Source of the DNA: Bacillus sp. ISL-18
GTDB taxonomy: Bacteria; Bacillota; Bacilli; Bacillales; Cytobacillaceae
Assembly: GCF_018613415.1 (NCBI RefSeq)
Contig: NZ_JAGGQG010000019.1
Span: 117,127-181,126, forward strand
Length of the DNA stretch: 64,000 bases
Reading direction: 5' to 3'
Shown: piece after piece, positions 1 through 8,992 of the stretch
Layout of the letters: every line of letters starts with the position of its first letter
Numbering within the stretch: position 1 is the stretch's first letter
Program-made: the position numbers and the translations under genes
Notes under the pieces: model-generated
Told to the model about the DNA's origin: nothing
What the model saw: the letters and a program-made list of their open reading frames with translations, nothing else
Databases searched by the model: none

Positions 1-1631
1 TTGGGATTATGAACGTGGTTGTTCCTTTACAAATTGGGGCACGTGATGTTGCGTTCCCACAATTGAATGCACTAAGCTTTTGGTTATTCTTTGCAGGTGC
101 GATGCTTTTCAACATTTCGTTTGTTATCGGCGGATCTCCTGATGCAGGTTGGACTGCCTACTTCCCTCTAGCGGGTAAAGAATTTACTCCTGGTATCGGG
201 AACAACTATTATGCGGTCGCTTTGCAGATTGCAGGTATCGGTACCCTGATGACCGGTATTAACTTTGTTGTTACAGTTCTAAAGATGAGAACAAAAGGCA
301 TGGGCCTTATGAAAATGCCAATGTTTACTTGGACTTCTTTTATTGCGTCTGTAATCATTGTGTCGGCTTTCCCAATTTTCACAGTGGCCCTAGCGCTGAT
401 GACTTTTGACCGTATTTTCGGTACTCATTTCTTTACATTAAGCGGCGGCGGAATGGATATGATGTGGGTTAACCTATTCTGGTTATGGGGACACCCTGAG
501 GTTTATATCGTGGTACTTCCAGCATTCGGTATGTTCTCTGAGATCATTTCAACTTTCTCTCGCAAATCCCTTTTTGGTTATAAATCAATGGTATTTTCGA
601 TTGTCGGTATTGCAGCTTTAAGTATGTTAGTATGGGTGCACCACTTCTTTACAATGGGTTCAGGCCCTGCTGTTAACTCCGTATTCTCCATCACAACGAT
701 GATGATTGCGATCCCGACAGGAGTTAAGATGTTTAACTGGTTATTCACGATGAGAAAAGGCCGGATTCAATTTACGACAGCGATGCTTTGGGCACTTGCA
801 TTCGTTCCTTGCTTTATCATCGGTGGTGTCACAGGGGTTATGCTTGCAATGGGTGCAGCAGATTATCAATATCATAACACCCTATTCCTTGTTGCTCACT
901 TCCACTATGTATTAATACCTGGTGTCGTGTTCGCAGTATTCGGTGCGCTATATTACTGGTGGCCAAAAATGTTTGGTCATATGTTAAATGAAAAGCTTGG
1001 TAAAATTCATTTCTGGTTATTTGTCATTGGTTTTAACGTAACATTTATGCCAATGTTCTTCCTTGGACTTGATGGAGCGGTACGCCGTGCGTACACATAC
1101 TCTGCTGAATCAGGATTTGCTCCATTGTTCTTAGTTTCTGCTATTGGTGCGGTTATTTTAGCCGCTGGTTTTGCGGTTCTTTGCTATAACATTTACTGGA
1201 GTGCAAGATATGCAGACCGTAATATTTCTAACGATCCATGGGATGCAAGAACATTAGAATGGGCAACTGCTTCACCTGTTCAATTCTATAACTTTGCTAA
1301 ACAACCAGAAGTAAAGTCAATCGATGCTTTCTGGTATATGAAAAAGCATAATGAAGGTCTTACTTTGAAAGACGAAGAAATTGAAGAAATTCATATGCCT
1401 AGCAATTCAGGTCTGCCATTCTATATGGGGGTTATCTTCGGAGTTGCCGGTTTCTTCCTTGTCTTTGAATGGAAGATCGCTGCCCTTGTGGCAACTGTCG
1501 GTATCCTTGGCGGATTAATCGTTCGTTCTTTCGATTATAATGACGGTTTCCATGTAAAAGTAGATGAAATTAAACAAATTGAAAAGGCATGGCGCGGTAA
1601 AGATAAAGGGGTGAACAACCATGTCAGCTAA
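1..1631 (+). CDS. qoxB: Quinol oxidase aa3-600 subunit I (partial, 5' end outside window)
   Basis: Catalytic haem-copper subunit of the cytochrome aa3-type menaquinol oxidase; it reduces O2 to water in the cytoplasmic membrane and pumps protons. The frame is already open at base 3, so the N-terminus (about 100 residues compared with the usual ~650) lies upstream. Visible family motifs are WGHPEVY (CuB histidine and its cross-linked tyrosine), WVHHFF (the CuB His pair) and HFHYVL (haem ligands), spread over about a dozen membrane helices. The C-terminal stretch NDPWDARTLEWATASPVQFYNF is typical of QoxB rather than the cytochrome c oxidase CtaD. The stop overlaps the qoxC start by 11 bp, showing one operon. 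Confidence 0.95.
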   Translation, partial: GIMNVVVPLQIGARDVAFPQLNALSFWLFFAGAMLFNISFVIGGSPDAGWTAYFPLAGKEFTPGIGNNYYAVALQIAGIGTLMTGINFVVTVLKMRTKGMGLMKMPMFTWTSFIASVIIVSAFPIFTVALALMTFDRIFGTHFFTLSGGGMDMMWVNLFWLWGHPEVYIVVLPAFGMFSEIISTFSRKSLFGYKSMVFSIVGIAALSMLVWVHHFFTMGSGPAVNSVFSITTMMIAIPTGVKMFNWLFTMRKGRIQFTTAMLWALAFVPCFIIGGVTGVMLAMGAADYQYHNTLFLVAHFHYVLIPGVVFAVFGALYYWWPKMFGHMLNEKLGKIHFWLFVIGFNVTFMPMFFLGLDGAVRRAYTYSAESGFAPLFLVSAIGAVILAAGFAVLCYNIYWSARYADRNISNDPWDARTLEWATASPVQFYNFAKQPEVKSIDAFWYMKKHNEGLTLKDEEIEEIHMPSNSGLPFYMGVIFGVAGFFLVFEWKIAALVATVGILGGLIVRSFDYNDGFHVKVDEIKQIEKAWRGKDKGVNNHVS

Positions 1632-2226
1632 TGTAAATACAGCTTTACCACTTGAATATCAAACAGAACAAAACCGTATGAACATTCTTGGCTTCTGGAT
1701 TTTCCTAGGAGCCGAGATTATCCTCTTCGGTACACTTTTTGCAACTTTCTCGGTCCTTAATGCACGATATGCGGGTGGTCCTACTCCACATGATCTTTTT
1801 GAAATTAAGGGTGTAATGATTGAAACCATTTTGCTGTTAACAAGTAGTTTTACCATGGGTCTTGCTATTTATGAAATGCGCCGGAATAATCGTAATGGGT
1901 TAATTCTATGGTTTGTCATTACCCTGCTGCTTGGTGCAGGCTTCGTATTCTTTGAAGTAACTGAATTTATTAATTATGTTCATGAAGGTGCTACTATGCA
2001 AACCAGCGCTTTCTTATCTAGCTTCTTTGTCTTGCTTGGTACCCACGGGCTTCACGTAAGTATGGGTATTGGCTGGGCAACAATGGTTATTATTCAATTA
2101 TTGCAAAGAGGTTTAACACCTGTTACTGCAAGAAAGACGTTTATTATCGGCCTATACTGGCACTTCTTGGATGTTGTTTGGATCTTTATCTTCACATTTG
2201 TGTATTTAGCAAGGATGGTGGCATAA
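1621..2226 (+). CDS. qoxC: Quinol oxidase aa3-600 subunit III
   Basis: A 201-residue COX3-family membrane protein with five predicted helices, the normal size for QoxC. It is a structural subunit of the terminal oxidase and has no metal site of its own. The central THGLHVSMG segment and the final WHFLDVVWIFIF helix are the conserved subunit III signatures. It starts inside the end of qoxB and stops one base before the qoxD start, so translation is probably coupled along the operon. Confidence 0.95.
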   Translation: MSANVNTALPLEYQTEQNRMNILGFWIFLGAEIILFGTLFATFSVLNARYAGGPTPHDLFEIKGVMIETILLLTSSFTMGLAIYEMRRNNRNGLILWFVITLLLGAGFVFFEVTEFINYVHEGATMQTSAFLSSFFVLLGTHGLHVSMGIGWATMVIIQLLQRGLTPVTARKTFIIGLYWHFLDVVWIFIFTFVYLARMVA

Positions 2227-2227
2227 G

Positions 2228-2521
2228 ATGGCTAAAAATACAAAAGGATTTCCGTTAACTCACGTCTTGGGCTTTATCGCTTCGTTGGTACTTACCTTCG
2301 TAGCCCTTTTCGTAGCCTTAAAAACCTCTCTTTCCTTCAAAACGATTATTTGGGTGATTGGCAGCTTAGCCGTCATCCAAGCTGCCCTGCAGCTCTTCAT
2401 GTTCATGCACTTGAACGAAGGTGAAGACGGCAAATCAAATATCATCAACATCGCTTCCGGAGTGTTTATTGCATTCGTAGCGGTAGCCGGATCCATTTGG
2501 GTCATGTCATTCGGAATGTAA
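2228..2521 (+). CDS. qoxD: Quinol oxidase aa3-600 subunit IV
   Basis: A 97-residue COX4-pro family protein with three predicted membrane helices. The LFMFMHLNEGEDGKSN loop is the conserved part of the bacterial oxidase subunit IV family. It is the last gene of qoxABCD and helps assembly and stability of the oxidase. The stop is followed 23 bp later by a strong stem-loop that probably ends the operon transcript. Confidence 0.93.
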   Translation: MAKNTKGFPLTHVLGFIASLVLTFVALFVALKTSLSFKTIIWVIGSLAVIQAALQLFMFMHLNEGEDGKSNIINIASGVFIAFVAVAGSIWVMSFGM

Positions 2522-2544
2522 GTTTAAATAGTGATAACAGTAAT

Positions 2545-2592
2545 AAAGGTGACAGGCACCATGTGAATTCTCACATGGTGCCTGTCACCTTT
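2545..2592. repeat. Perfect 22-bp inverted repeat, bidirectional terminator / REP-like palindrome
   Basis: Two perfectly complementary 22-base arms flank the loop ATTC; the core of the left arm is GGTGACAGGCACC. On the plus strand a T-rich tail follows (qoxD side). On the minus strand it sits 3 bp after the pssA stop with CCTTTATTA behind it, so it can terminate both converging operons. The arm is far longer than a terminator needs. From memory, this core recurs between genes in other Bacillaceae genomes, which suggests a dispersed palindromic repeat used as a terminator. Confidence 0.8.
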
Positions 2593-2595
2593 TCT

Positions 2596-3297
2596 TTATT
2601 TTGTCGTGTGTTTTCTTTTTGTCCGGACCATTTGGTAACCAATAAAGGCTACATAAAGTGGGATGGCTACATAAATGAAGTATGGAAACCGGTGCTGTTC
2701 TTTTTTAAAGACAATGTAGATTGCATATCCCAGGAAGAGAGTAATAATGATTCCATATTTAGGCAGAGGTATTTCCTTTAAGCTCGGGATTTTAATGGTA
2801 CTCACCATCAAAATGCATAATACGAAAAAAGCAATCACAAAAATGAACCCTGGCATTTTTAATTGAAATAAGGTTAAAAGGGTTAACAGGCCGCCTGCTG
2901 CTGTAATCGGAACACCTGTAAAATGTTTTAGTGAGGATTTAACAGCGTTGATATTAAACCGAGCTAACCGATAGGCGCCAAATAACGGGAATAGTCCGGC
3001 AACAGCCATCCCTAGTATGCCAAAGGAAGAAAAGTACGAATAATAGGCCATCATCGCAGGAGCTACTCCGAAGGTCACAATGTCGGCCAAAGAGTCCAAT
3101 TCCTTCCCTAATTCACTATCCGCACGCAGCATTCTGGCAATCCGGCCATCCATGCTGTCAAGCATCATCCCAATCAAAATTAGAATCGCTGCATTCTTGT
3201 AATCCCCTTCTGCGGAGCTCATGACAGATAAAAAACCAAAAAATAAATTTGCAAGTGTAAATAAGTTAGGAATACTGTTTCTGATAATATGTATCAC
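2596..3297 (-). CDS. pssA: CDP-diacylglycerol-serine O-phosphatidyltransferase
   Basis: Makes phosphatidylserine from CDP-diacylglycerol and serine in the membrane, the first step to phosphatidylethanolamine. The CDP-alcohol phosphatidyltransferase motif is complete: D47, D50-G51, A54-R55, G64, D68 and D72. About six to eight hydrophobic helices follow. At 233 residues it is longer than the 177-residue B. subtilis PssA because of a C-terminal extension. The only upstream start is GTG at 3297, but its GGAG touches the codon; an ATT at 3288 would have normal 8-base spacing. No decarboxylase gene is adjacent. The PAP2 gene lies 18 bp upstream on the same strand, so the two form an operon. Confidence 0.9.
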   Translation of the reverse strand: MIHIIRNSIPNLFTLANLFFGFLSVMSSAEGDYKNAAILILIGMMLDSMDGRIARMLRADSELGKELDSLADIVTFGVAPAMMAYYSYFSSFGILGMAVAGLFPLFGAYRLARFNINAVKSSLKHFTGVPITAAGGLLTLLTLFQLKMPGFIFVIAFFVLCILMVSTIKIPSLKEIPLPKYGIIITLFLGYAIYIVFKKEQHRFPYFIYVAIPLYVAFIGYQMVRTKRKHTTK

Positions 3298-3315
3298 TCC
3301 AAAAAAATAATAAAA

Positions 3316-3987
3316 TTAGGCAGGTTCTTTTTGCCGGTTATGCTTTTTATTATAACGCTTTTCTTTGTAAATTTGGAAAAACAAAATGGCTGTTCCCACC
3401 CAAAAGCCACTTGCAAAATACCCGCCAATAATATCACTTGGGTAGTGAACCCCGAGATAAATTCGACTCGTCCCTATCATTACAATCATAAGTATGCTTC
3501 CCACTAATAAAATAGCGCGGCCCCATCGATATGGAATGTGACGCCAAAGCAAAAAAGTGATGGTTGCATAAACTGTAAAAGCATTCATCGCATGACCACT
3601 GGGAAAACTAAAGCCGCCAATCTCAATTAATCGATGAAAATCAGGACGTATTCGATGAAAAAATTGCTTTAAAAGTTGATTAAGTATGGCTGAACCGATA
3701 ACAGCATACACAAATAAAATGAGTTCCAGGCGATGATGCAGAACTTTATATAGAAAAAATAACAAGATGAGACTTAACACTACAACAAATGGTGTTGAAC
3801 CAACAAAAGTTAAAAACTTCATGATCCGAGTAAGGGCGGGCGTTTCCCATCCTTGGACATACCCAATAATGGTGCTGTCAAAACGAATAATTTTATGGTC
3901 ACTAATCCATAAAGACATAAAACAAAAACCAATTATAGAGGCTAAACTAATTAGGAACGCCAAGGTTAAATGTGATTTTAATTTCAT
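3316..3987 (-). CDS. PAP2-family membrane phosphatase
   Basis: A 223-residue integral membrane phosphatase with about six helices. All three PAP2 signatures are present: KQFFHRIRP (K-x6-RP), PSGH, and SRIYLGVHYPSD (SR-x5-H-x3-D), so the catalytic histidines and arginines are intact. The family includes undecaprenyl-diphosphatases (BcrC, YodM) and phosphatidylglycerophosphate phosphatases. With pssA directly downstream, either lipid-carrier recycling or phospholipid synthesis fits, and sequence alone does not decide. The ATG has AAAGGGGAT at good spacing. Confidence 0.88.
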   Translation of the reverse strand: MKLKSHLTLAFLISLASIIGFCFMSLWISDHKIIRFDSTIIGYVQGWETPALTRIMKFLTFVGSTPFVVVLSLILLFFLYKVLHHRLELILFVYAVIGSAILNQLLKQFFHRIRPDFHRLIEIGGFSFPSGHAMNAFTVYATITFLLWRHIPYRWGRAILLVGSILMIVMIGTSRIYLGVHYPSDIIGGYFASGFWVGTAILFFQIYKEKRYNKKHNRQKEPA

Positions 3988-4090
3988 GAATGATCCCCTT
4001 TAGACGCTAATGTGTCCTACCTTTAATATCTCTTTTACTTGGAATAGTATGTGAAACATAAAAGGACACTACCTTAGAGAATAAAGGAAA

Positions 4091-4108
4091 ACTCGCCAAA
4101 TGGCGAGT
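4091..4108 (-). terminator. Rho-independent terminator of the TerC-family gene
   Basis: ACTCGCC and GGCGAGT form a 7-bp GC-rich stem with loop AAAT. Read on the minus strand it is followed by TTTTCC, just after the exporter stop codon. Confidence 0.75.
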
Positions 4109-4114
4109 CCTTTC

Positions 4115-4888
4115 TTAAACATTTGCTTTTTTTGTTTCTCGGTGCTCTCTTGAAAAGACCCATCCTGCTGCTGCAATTCCAACTAACACCAAATAAAAGC
4201 TTACCTTCCATTCCGTGGAATGGGCAAATTCTTCATTTAATATAGCTAATGATGGATGTGACAGTGTATATACGGCAAGCTTTACTCCTACCCAGCCCAC
4301 AATCGTAAAGGCAGCAATTTCAAGTCCAGGTCTCCGTTCCAACAGTTTTACGAATTGATTTGCCGCAAATCGCATGATGACAAGGCCAATAATACCACCA
4401 GCGAATATGACAAGGAATTTACCACCATCAAGGCCGCCGATATTTGGAAGCGGCGTGTCTGGAAGAACCACTGCCATCGCTACGGCTGCCAGAATTGAAT
4501 CAACGGCAAAGGCAATATCGGCTACTTCCACCTTGAATACCGTCATCCAAAATCCGCTGCTCTTCTTAGGAACTGTTTCAACCTTGTCTTCTCCTTTCTT
4601 CTTAACTACTTTCCGGAAAATATGGTTTACTGCCATAAAAATTAAATATAGTGCTCCAATAGCCTGCACCTGCCAAACGTCTACAAGGTACGAAATAACA
4701 AATAAAGAGGCAAAACGGAATATAAACGCCCCTGCTAAACCATAGAACAATGCTTTTTTTCGGTCTTCTTCCGGAAGATGTTTGACCATAATCGCTAGGA
4801 CGAGGGCATTGTCTGCTGCTAGCAGTCCTTCTAAAGCGACCAAAATGAGTAACACCCAGCCATATTCCAATAATAAAGTAACATCCAT
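4115..4888 (-). CDS. TerC-family manganese exporter (MeeF/MeeY type)
   Basis: A 257-residue membrane protein of the TerC/YceF/YkoY family, which exports Mn2+ and helps load exported metalloenzymes. Its length equals B. subtilis YceF. Helix-embedded acidic residues typical of the family are seen in LEGLLAADNALVLAIMV near the N-terminus and VEVADIAFAVDSILA in the middle. A longer frame opens at a TTG at 4921, but GGGAGG lies 8 bases before the ATG at 4888, so that start is preferred. The leader is a manganese riboswitch, which supports the substrate directly. Whether it is orthologous to meeF or meeY is not settled. Confidence 0.9.
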   Translation of the reverse strand: MDVTLLLEYGWVLLILVALEGLLAADNALVLAIMVKHLPEEDRKKALFYGLAGAFIFRFASLFVISYLVDVWQVQAIGALYLIFMAVNHIFRKVVKKKGEDKVETVPKKSSGFWMTVFKVEVADIAFAVDSILAAVAMAVVLPDTPLPNIGGLDGGKFLVIFAGGIIGLVIMRFAANQFVKLLERRPGLEIAAFTIVGWVGVKLAVYTLSHPSLAILNEEFAHSTEWKVSFYLVLVGIAAAGWVFSREHRETKKANV

Positions 4889-4943
4889 ACCTAATTCCTC
4901 CCTTAGGGTCCATTTTTTCAAATACTCCCTTACGCCATAAAAA

Positions 4944-4972
4944 TAGGCCTTTACTGTAACAGTAAAGGCCTA
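4944..4972 (-). terminator. Second leader hairpin before the exporter gene
   Basis: A perfect 13-bp stem (TAGGCCTTTACTG arm) with a 3-base loop, followed on the minus strand by TTTTTAT. It lies between the riboswitch hairpin and the start codon and is as good a terminator as the first one. It shares the CCTTTACTG sequence with that hairpin, which suggests duplication or alternative pairing. Confidence 0.7.
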
Positions 4973-4984
4973 AAAAACACAGAA

Positions 4985-5105
4985 AAGACCTTTACAGTAA
5001 AGTAAAGGTCTTGCTAACAACGTTCATGTTGCCAATAAACCCGGAGAATGTTAATTCTCGAAATGACGACTTTATTGTAGCAGCTACTCCCCTTTAAAAG
5101 GAAAT
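4985..5105 (-). promoter_or_regulatory. yybP-ykoY manganese riboswitch with expression-platform hairpin
   Basis: Read on the minus strand, the leader starts with AAAGGGGAGTAGC, the hallmark of the yybP-ykoY class, and continues through paired segments to AACATGAACGTTG and AGCAAGACC. The 3' end is an 11-bp stem (AAGACCTTTAC arm, 4985-5012) followed by TTTTC, fitting a terminator that Mn2+ binding would relieve. The class is known to sense Mn2+ and switch on TerC-family exporters, which is the gene downstream. Confidence 0.9.
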
Positions 5106-5119
5106 ATTTAATTACTATT

Positions 5120-5148
5120 AATATACTAAACTGGGATAAAGATGTCAA
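5120..5148 (-). promoter_or_regulatory. Sigma-A promoter of the riboswitch-exporter transcript
   Basis: TTGACA, a 17-base spacer and TATATT, placed about 15 bases upstream of the riboswitch. It begins only 7 bp downstream of the M32 peptidase stop codon. Confidence 0.8.
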
Positions 5149-5154
5149 TGCTTT

Positions 5155-6690
5155 TTATAGGCCATATACCTCTGTATATTTTTTCTCCAGATATTCGATG
5201 AGGTAATCGGCATTTAACTCCTCACCAGTTACTTTAACAATTAACTCATTCGGAGTATAAAGTTTTCCATACTGATGGATATTCTCCTTCAACCAGTCTT
5301 GAATTATCTCAAGCTTGCCGTTTTCAATCTGGCTGTAGAGATCCGGGATGTCCTGTTGAATGGTGCGGAGAATTTGCGCTGCATATAAGTTTCCTAATGA
5401 GTACGAAGGAAAATAGCCAATTCCGCCAAAGGACCAGTGTACATCCTGCAAGACTCCTTCTGTATCTGTACTAGGCGTAATCCCCAGGTAATCCCTCATT
5501 TTCTGATTCCAAATCACCGGTAAATCCCTAGCTTCAATTTCTCCGCCGATTAAGGCTTTTTCGATTTCATAGCGCAGCATAATATGCAGGTTATAGGTGA
5601 GTTCATCTGCCTCTACACGAATCATTGAAGGCTCAACGGTATTAACAGCCCGATAGAATTCCTCCTCCGTCACATCCTGCAATTGAACGGGAAAATACTC
5701 GGCAAGCTTTGGAAAAAAGAAATGCCAAAATTCCCTGCTGCGGCCGATCATATTTTCTAAAAATCTCGATTGTGATTCATGAATTCCAAAAGATGCCCCA
5801 CTCTGGAGTACGGATTCTTCGTAGCTTGGATTGATATGCTGTTCATAAATGCCATGACCTGCCTCATGAATCGTCCCAAATAATGCCGAGCGCACATTTT
5901 TTTCTAAATAACGCGTTGTTAAACGGACATCTCCAATATTAACGGTTTGCGCAAACGGGTGGACTGTTTCATCAAGTCGCCCGGCCTGCATATCAAAACC
6001 AATCAAAGGTAAAATAAACCGATTAAAGGCCTTTTGTTTTTCAATCTCAAAGGATTGATTAAACATCTCCACTTTTGTTGGTTGACCATCCTTCCTGATT
6101 CGGTTTAATAAGTGCACACTAGATTTCCGCAATTTTGCAAATAATGGATCCAATCTTTTCACCGTTAATCCTGGCTCATACTCATCGAGCAGAGCATCAT
6201 AAGGGTGGTCATCATAGCCATATATTTCAGCAAATTGGCGTTTGTAGTCAATTATTTTTTCTAAAAAGGGCAGATAGCTGGCAAAATCATTGTTTTCTCT
6301 AGCTTCTTCCCAAGCATCATTGGCCTGAGCAGTTAGAATACTATATTCCTTGAACAAATCAGCAGGTATAGCTTGAGATTTTTGATAATAATTGTGATAT
6401 TCGCGTACTTTTGCCTTTGTCACTTGGTCCAACTGAGACCGATTTTCTTTTAGAGTAAGTGTTTCTAACAATTGGCCCATTTCCGGTGAAACCGACAACT
6501 GAAAGATTTCGGTTCGTAAAGTTCCGGTGGCTTTGGCAAAAACGCTGCGGCCTTTTTTCGGCGCCATCACTTTTTGGTCCCAATCAACTAATCCCAAGAT
6601 ACTAGAGTAGTGCGTTATTTTCTCGTCCAGCTGGTTAAATTGTTCCAATGCCTTTTTTAATGAGGATGGTTGAACCATGTTCTGCTCCAT
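5155..6690 (-). CDS. M32-family metallocarboxypeptidase
   Basis: A 511-residue cytosolic zinc carboxypeptidase of the M32 family (B. subtilis YpwA and Thermus carboxypeptidase Taq are relatives of about 500 residues). The zinc motif HEAGH is at 275-279 and the family GIHESQSRFLEN follows about 30 residues on, giving the third ligand and the HES motif. No signal peptide. The ATG at 6690 has AGGGGGT ten bases upstream; a second ATG four codons later also has a fair SD. Single gene with its own leader; probably housekeeping peptide turnover. Confidence 0.9.
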   Translation of the reverse strand: MEQNMVQPSSLKKALEQFNQLDEKITHYSSILGLVDWDQKVMAPKKGRSVFAKATGTLRTEIFQLSVSPEMGQLLETLTLKENRSQLDQVTKAKVREYHNYYQKSQAIPADLFKEYSILTAQANDAWEEARENNDFASYLPFLEKIIDYKRQFAEIYGYDDHPYDALLDEYEPGLTVKRLDPLFAKLRKSSVHLLNRIRKDGQPTKVEMFNQSFEIEKQKAFNRFILPLIGFDMQAGRLDETVHPFAQTVNIGDVRLTTRYLEKNVRSALFGTIHEAGHGIYEQHINPSYEESVLQSGASFGIHESQSRFLENMIGRSREFWHFFFPKLAEYFPVQLQDVTEEEFYRAVNTVEPSMIRVEADELTYNLHIMLRYEIEKALIGGEIEARDLPVIWNQKMRDYLGITPSTDTEGVLQDVHWSFGGIGYFPSYSLGNLYAAQILRTIQQDIPDLYSQIENGKLEIIQDWLKENIHQYGKLYTPNELIVKVTGEELNADYLIEYLEKKYTEVYGL

Positions 6691-6910
6691 TTATAGACGA
6701 CCCCCTATCTGACTTCATACTCATTTATTATAAAGTAAAAATTCAAATATTAGTGAAGTTTCTAAAAACTCACTTCTTTTAGTTTTTAAGGATCCTGCCC
6801 CATTACTATGCTAGAAAATAAATGGATTACCCAAATTCACCTATATTTCTATTACAATCAGGCATAATAAAGTAATGGAAACTATTTGAATAAAAGGATG
6901 TGCGACCCAT

Positions 6911-8992
6911 TTGGAAAAGCAGAAAAAGAAAAAATCTCATTTTCCTTTTCGCTTAAATTTGCTTTTTTTTGGAGTGTTTTTTTTATTTTCTGTTCTAATT
7001 CTAAGATTAGGTTTCGTTCAAATTGTTTACGGAGAAAACTTTAAAAGGGATCTGGAAAGGAAAGAAGATATAACTGTCAGTAACCCTGTCCCTAGAGGTA
7101 AGATATTTGACAGAGATTATCAAGTGGTTGTTGATAATGTCCCCAAGAGCGCCATTTCCTTTACCAATGAAGGCTTTAGTCAGACAGATATGCTGAAAAC
7201 AGCTGCGAATCTTGCAAAGCTCATTGAGCAAAAAACAGATATGATCAGTGAGAGGGAAAAGTTAGACTTTTGGATGATGAAGAATCCTGAACAAGCTGAC
7301 GCCAAAATATCGGAACAAGAAAAAGCTTTATATGCTAACAAGAAACTAACAGATCAAGATCTTTACAAATTAAAATTGGCGAGAATCACAACCGAAGAAT
7401 TAAATCAATTAACACCTAATGATCTTGAAATATTAGCGATTTATCGGCAATTTAGCAAAGGCTATAAATTTATCCCGGAGATGGTTAAGAATGAAGGTGT
7501 CACCGAGAAGGAATATGCCGTTGTCAGTGAAAATCTACAATCCCTTCCTGGGGTGGAAACGACCACGGATTGGGACCGTTCCTATGCCTATGGCAATACA
7601 TTAAGGTCTGTTTTAGGAAACGTGACGAATTCCGGAGAAGGTCTTCCTGCGGATCAGTTAGAACATTTTTTGGCCAGAGGCTATAACCGAAATGACCGGG
7701 TTGGAAAAAGTCAACTGGAAATGCAATACGAGGATGTCCTGCACGGAACTAAATCAAAGGTAAAAAATATCACAGACAAAGCAGGCAATGTCATTGAAAC
7801 CGAAACCGTGTTGGCAGGCAGCAAAGGTAAAGACCTGGTGTTATCTATTGATATGGATTTGCAATCCGCTGTTGATAAAATTATTGAAGAAGAGCTTTGG
7901 GCTGCAAAGAGATGGCCGGGGACCCGATTTACCGACCGGGCCTATGTGGTCTTAATGGATCCCCACACCGGGGATGTACTCGCGATGTCAGGAAAAAAAA
8001 TCGTCAAAGACAGGAAAACTGGAAGAGCAGCTATGATAGATGATGCGCTCGGAACGTTTACGACCACCTATAGTGTAGGCTCTACTGTAAAAGGGGCTAC
8101 GATTTTAACGGGATATAAAACAGGCGCTATTTCCCCAAATACTTATTTTGATGATGCTGGAATTAAGATTAAAGATACTCCAATCAAAAAATCCTATGCT
8201 TATCTAGGCCGCTTAAATGAAATTACTGCGTTAAAGAAGTCGTCAAACGTATATATGTTCCGTACTGCGATAAGGATTGGCAAAGGCCATTATGAATACG
8301 ACAAGCCGTTAAACTTCTTAAATAAACAGGCGTTTGAAACAATTAGAAATTCGTTCGCCTCCTTTGGATTAGGTACAAGAACGGGAATTGATTTACCAAA
8401 TGAGCAGACAGGTTTCAAGGGCCAAAGCAGGCTTCCTGGTTACTTACTTGACCTCGTGATTGGACAATACGATACCTATTCGGCAATGCAGCTTGCACAA
8501 TATGTTTCAACGATTGCGAATGGAGGCTATCGGATGCAGCCGCATATCGTAAAAGAGATCCGGGAATCGGCCAGCGATGGAGAGGCGCTGGGCCCAATGC
8601 TGAAGGAAATCAATCCGACCGTTTTAAATACGATTGATGTAAAAAAAGAATGGCTGAGACGTGTACAAGTTGGATTTAAAAAAGTGATGCAGGAACCTGG
8701 CGGAACTGCTTACAAATTTTTTAAAGGTGCCCCCTACTCCCCTGCTGGTAAAACAGGAACGGCTGAGGCTTTTTATGATGGACCCTTACGCAGCCATTTT
8801 GGCAAAGAGCCGCCGCCAGTCATGAATTTAAGTCTGGTAAGTTATGCTCCCAGCACTCATCCAGTGGTCGCGATGGCTGTGATCGTACCTTGGGCATACG
8901 ATGGCAAAGATGATAATCGGGCGAATCTAAAAATAGGCCGCCGCGTTTTGGATACCTATTTTCAAATTAGAAAAGCGCAAGCGCCCGATTAG
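6911..8992 (+). CDS. Class B penicillin-binding protein, elongation type (PbpA/PbpH-like)
   Basis: A 693-residue transpeptidase that cross-links peptidoglycan, anchored by one N-terminal helix (about 15-35). The dimerisation domain follows, and the transpeptidase motifs are complete: S391-x-x-K (STVK), SSN at 444-446 and KTG at 614-616. Length and layout match the B. subtilis rod-shape enzymes PBP2A and PbpH rather than the sporulation protein SpoVD. The start is TTG at 6911 with AAAAGGATG upstream at slightly long spacing. The last codons (QAPD and stop) lie inside an intergenic repeat, so the native C-terminus may have been replaced. Confidence 0.9.
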   Translation: MEKQKKKKSHFPFRLNLLFFGVFFLFSVLILRLGFVQIVYGENFKRDLERKEDITVSNPVPRGKIFDRDYQVVVDNVPKSAISFTNEGFSQTDMLKTAANLAKLIEQKTDMISEREKLDFWMMKNPEQADAKISEQEKALYANKKLTDQDLYKLKLARITTEELNQLTPNDLEILAIYRQFSKGYKFIPEMVKNEGVTEKEYAVVSENLQSLPGVETTTDWDRSYAYGNTLRSVLGNVTNSGEGLPADQLEHFLARGYNRNDRVGKSQLEMQYEDVLHGTKSKVKNITDKAGNVIETETVLAGSKGKDLVLSIDMDLQSAVDKIIEEELWAAKRWPGTRFTDRAYVVLMDPHTGDVLAMSGKKIVKDRKTGRAAMIDDALGTFTTTYSVGSTVKGATILTGYKTGAISPNTYFDDAGIKIKDTPIKKSYAYLGRLNEITALKKSSNVYMFRTAIRIGKGHYEYDKPLNFLNKQAFETIRNSFASFGLGTRTGIDLPNEQTGFKGQSRLPGYLLDLVIGQYDTYSAMQLAQYVSTIANGGYRMQPHIVKEIRESASDGEALGPMLKEINPTVLNTIDVKKEWLRRVQVGFKKVMQEPGGTAYKFFKGAPYSPAGKTGTAEAFYDGPLRSHFGKEPPPVMNLSLVSYAPSTHPVVAMAVIVPWAYDGKDDNRANLKIGRRVLDTYFQIRKAQAPD

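Noticed and set aside
2497-2781. Coding frame downstream of qoxD
   Set aside because: It reads through the palindrome and antisense to pssA, with no SD and no family features.
4889-4921. Longer N-terminus for the TerC exporter starting at TTG 4921
   Set aside because: No SD there, while GGGAGG is placed correctly for ATG 4888, which also gives the family's normal length.
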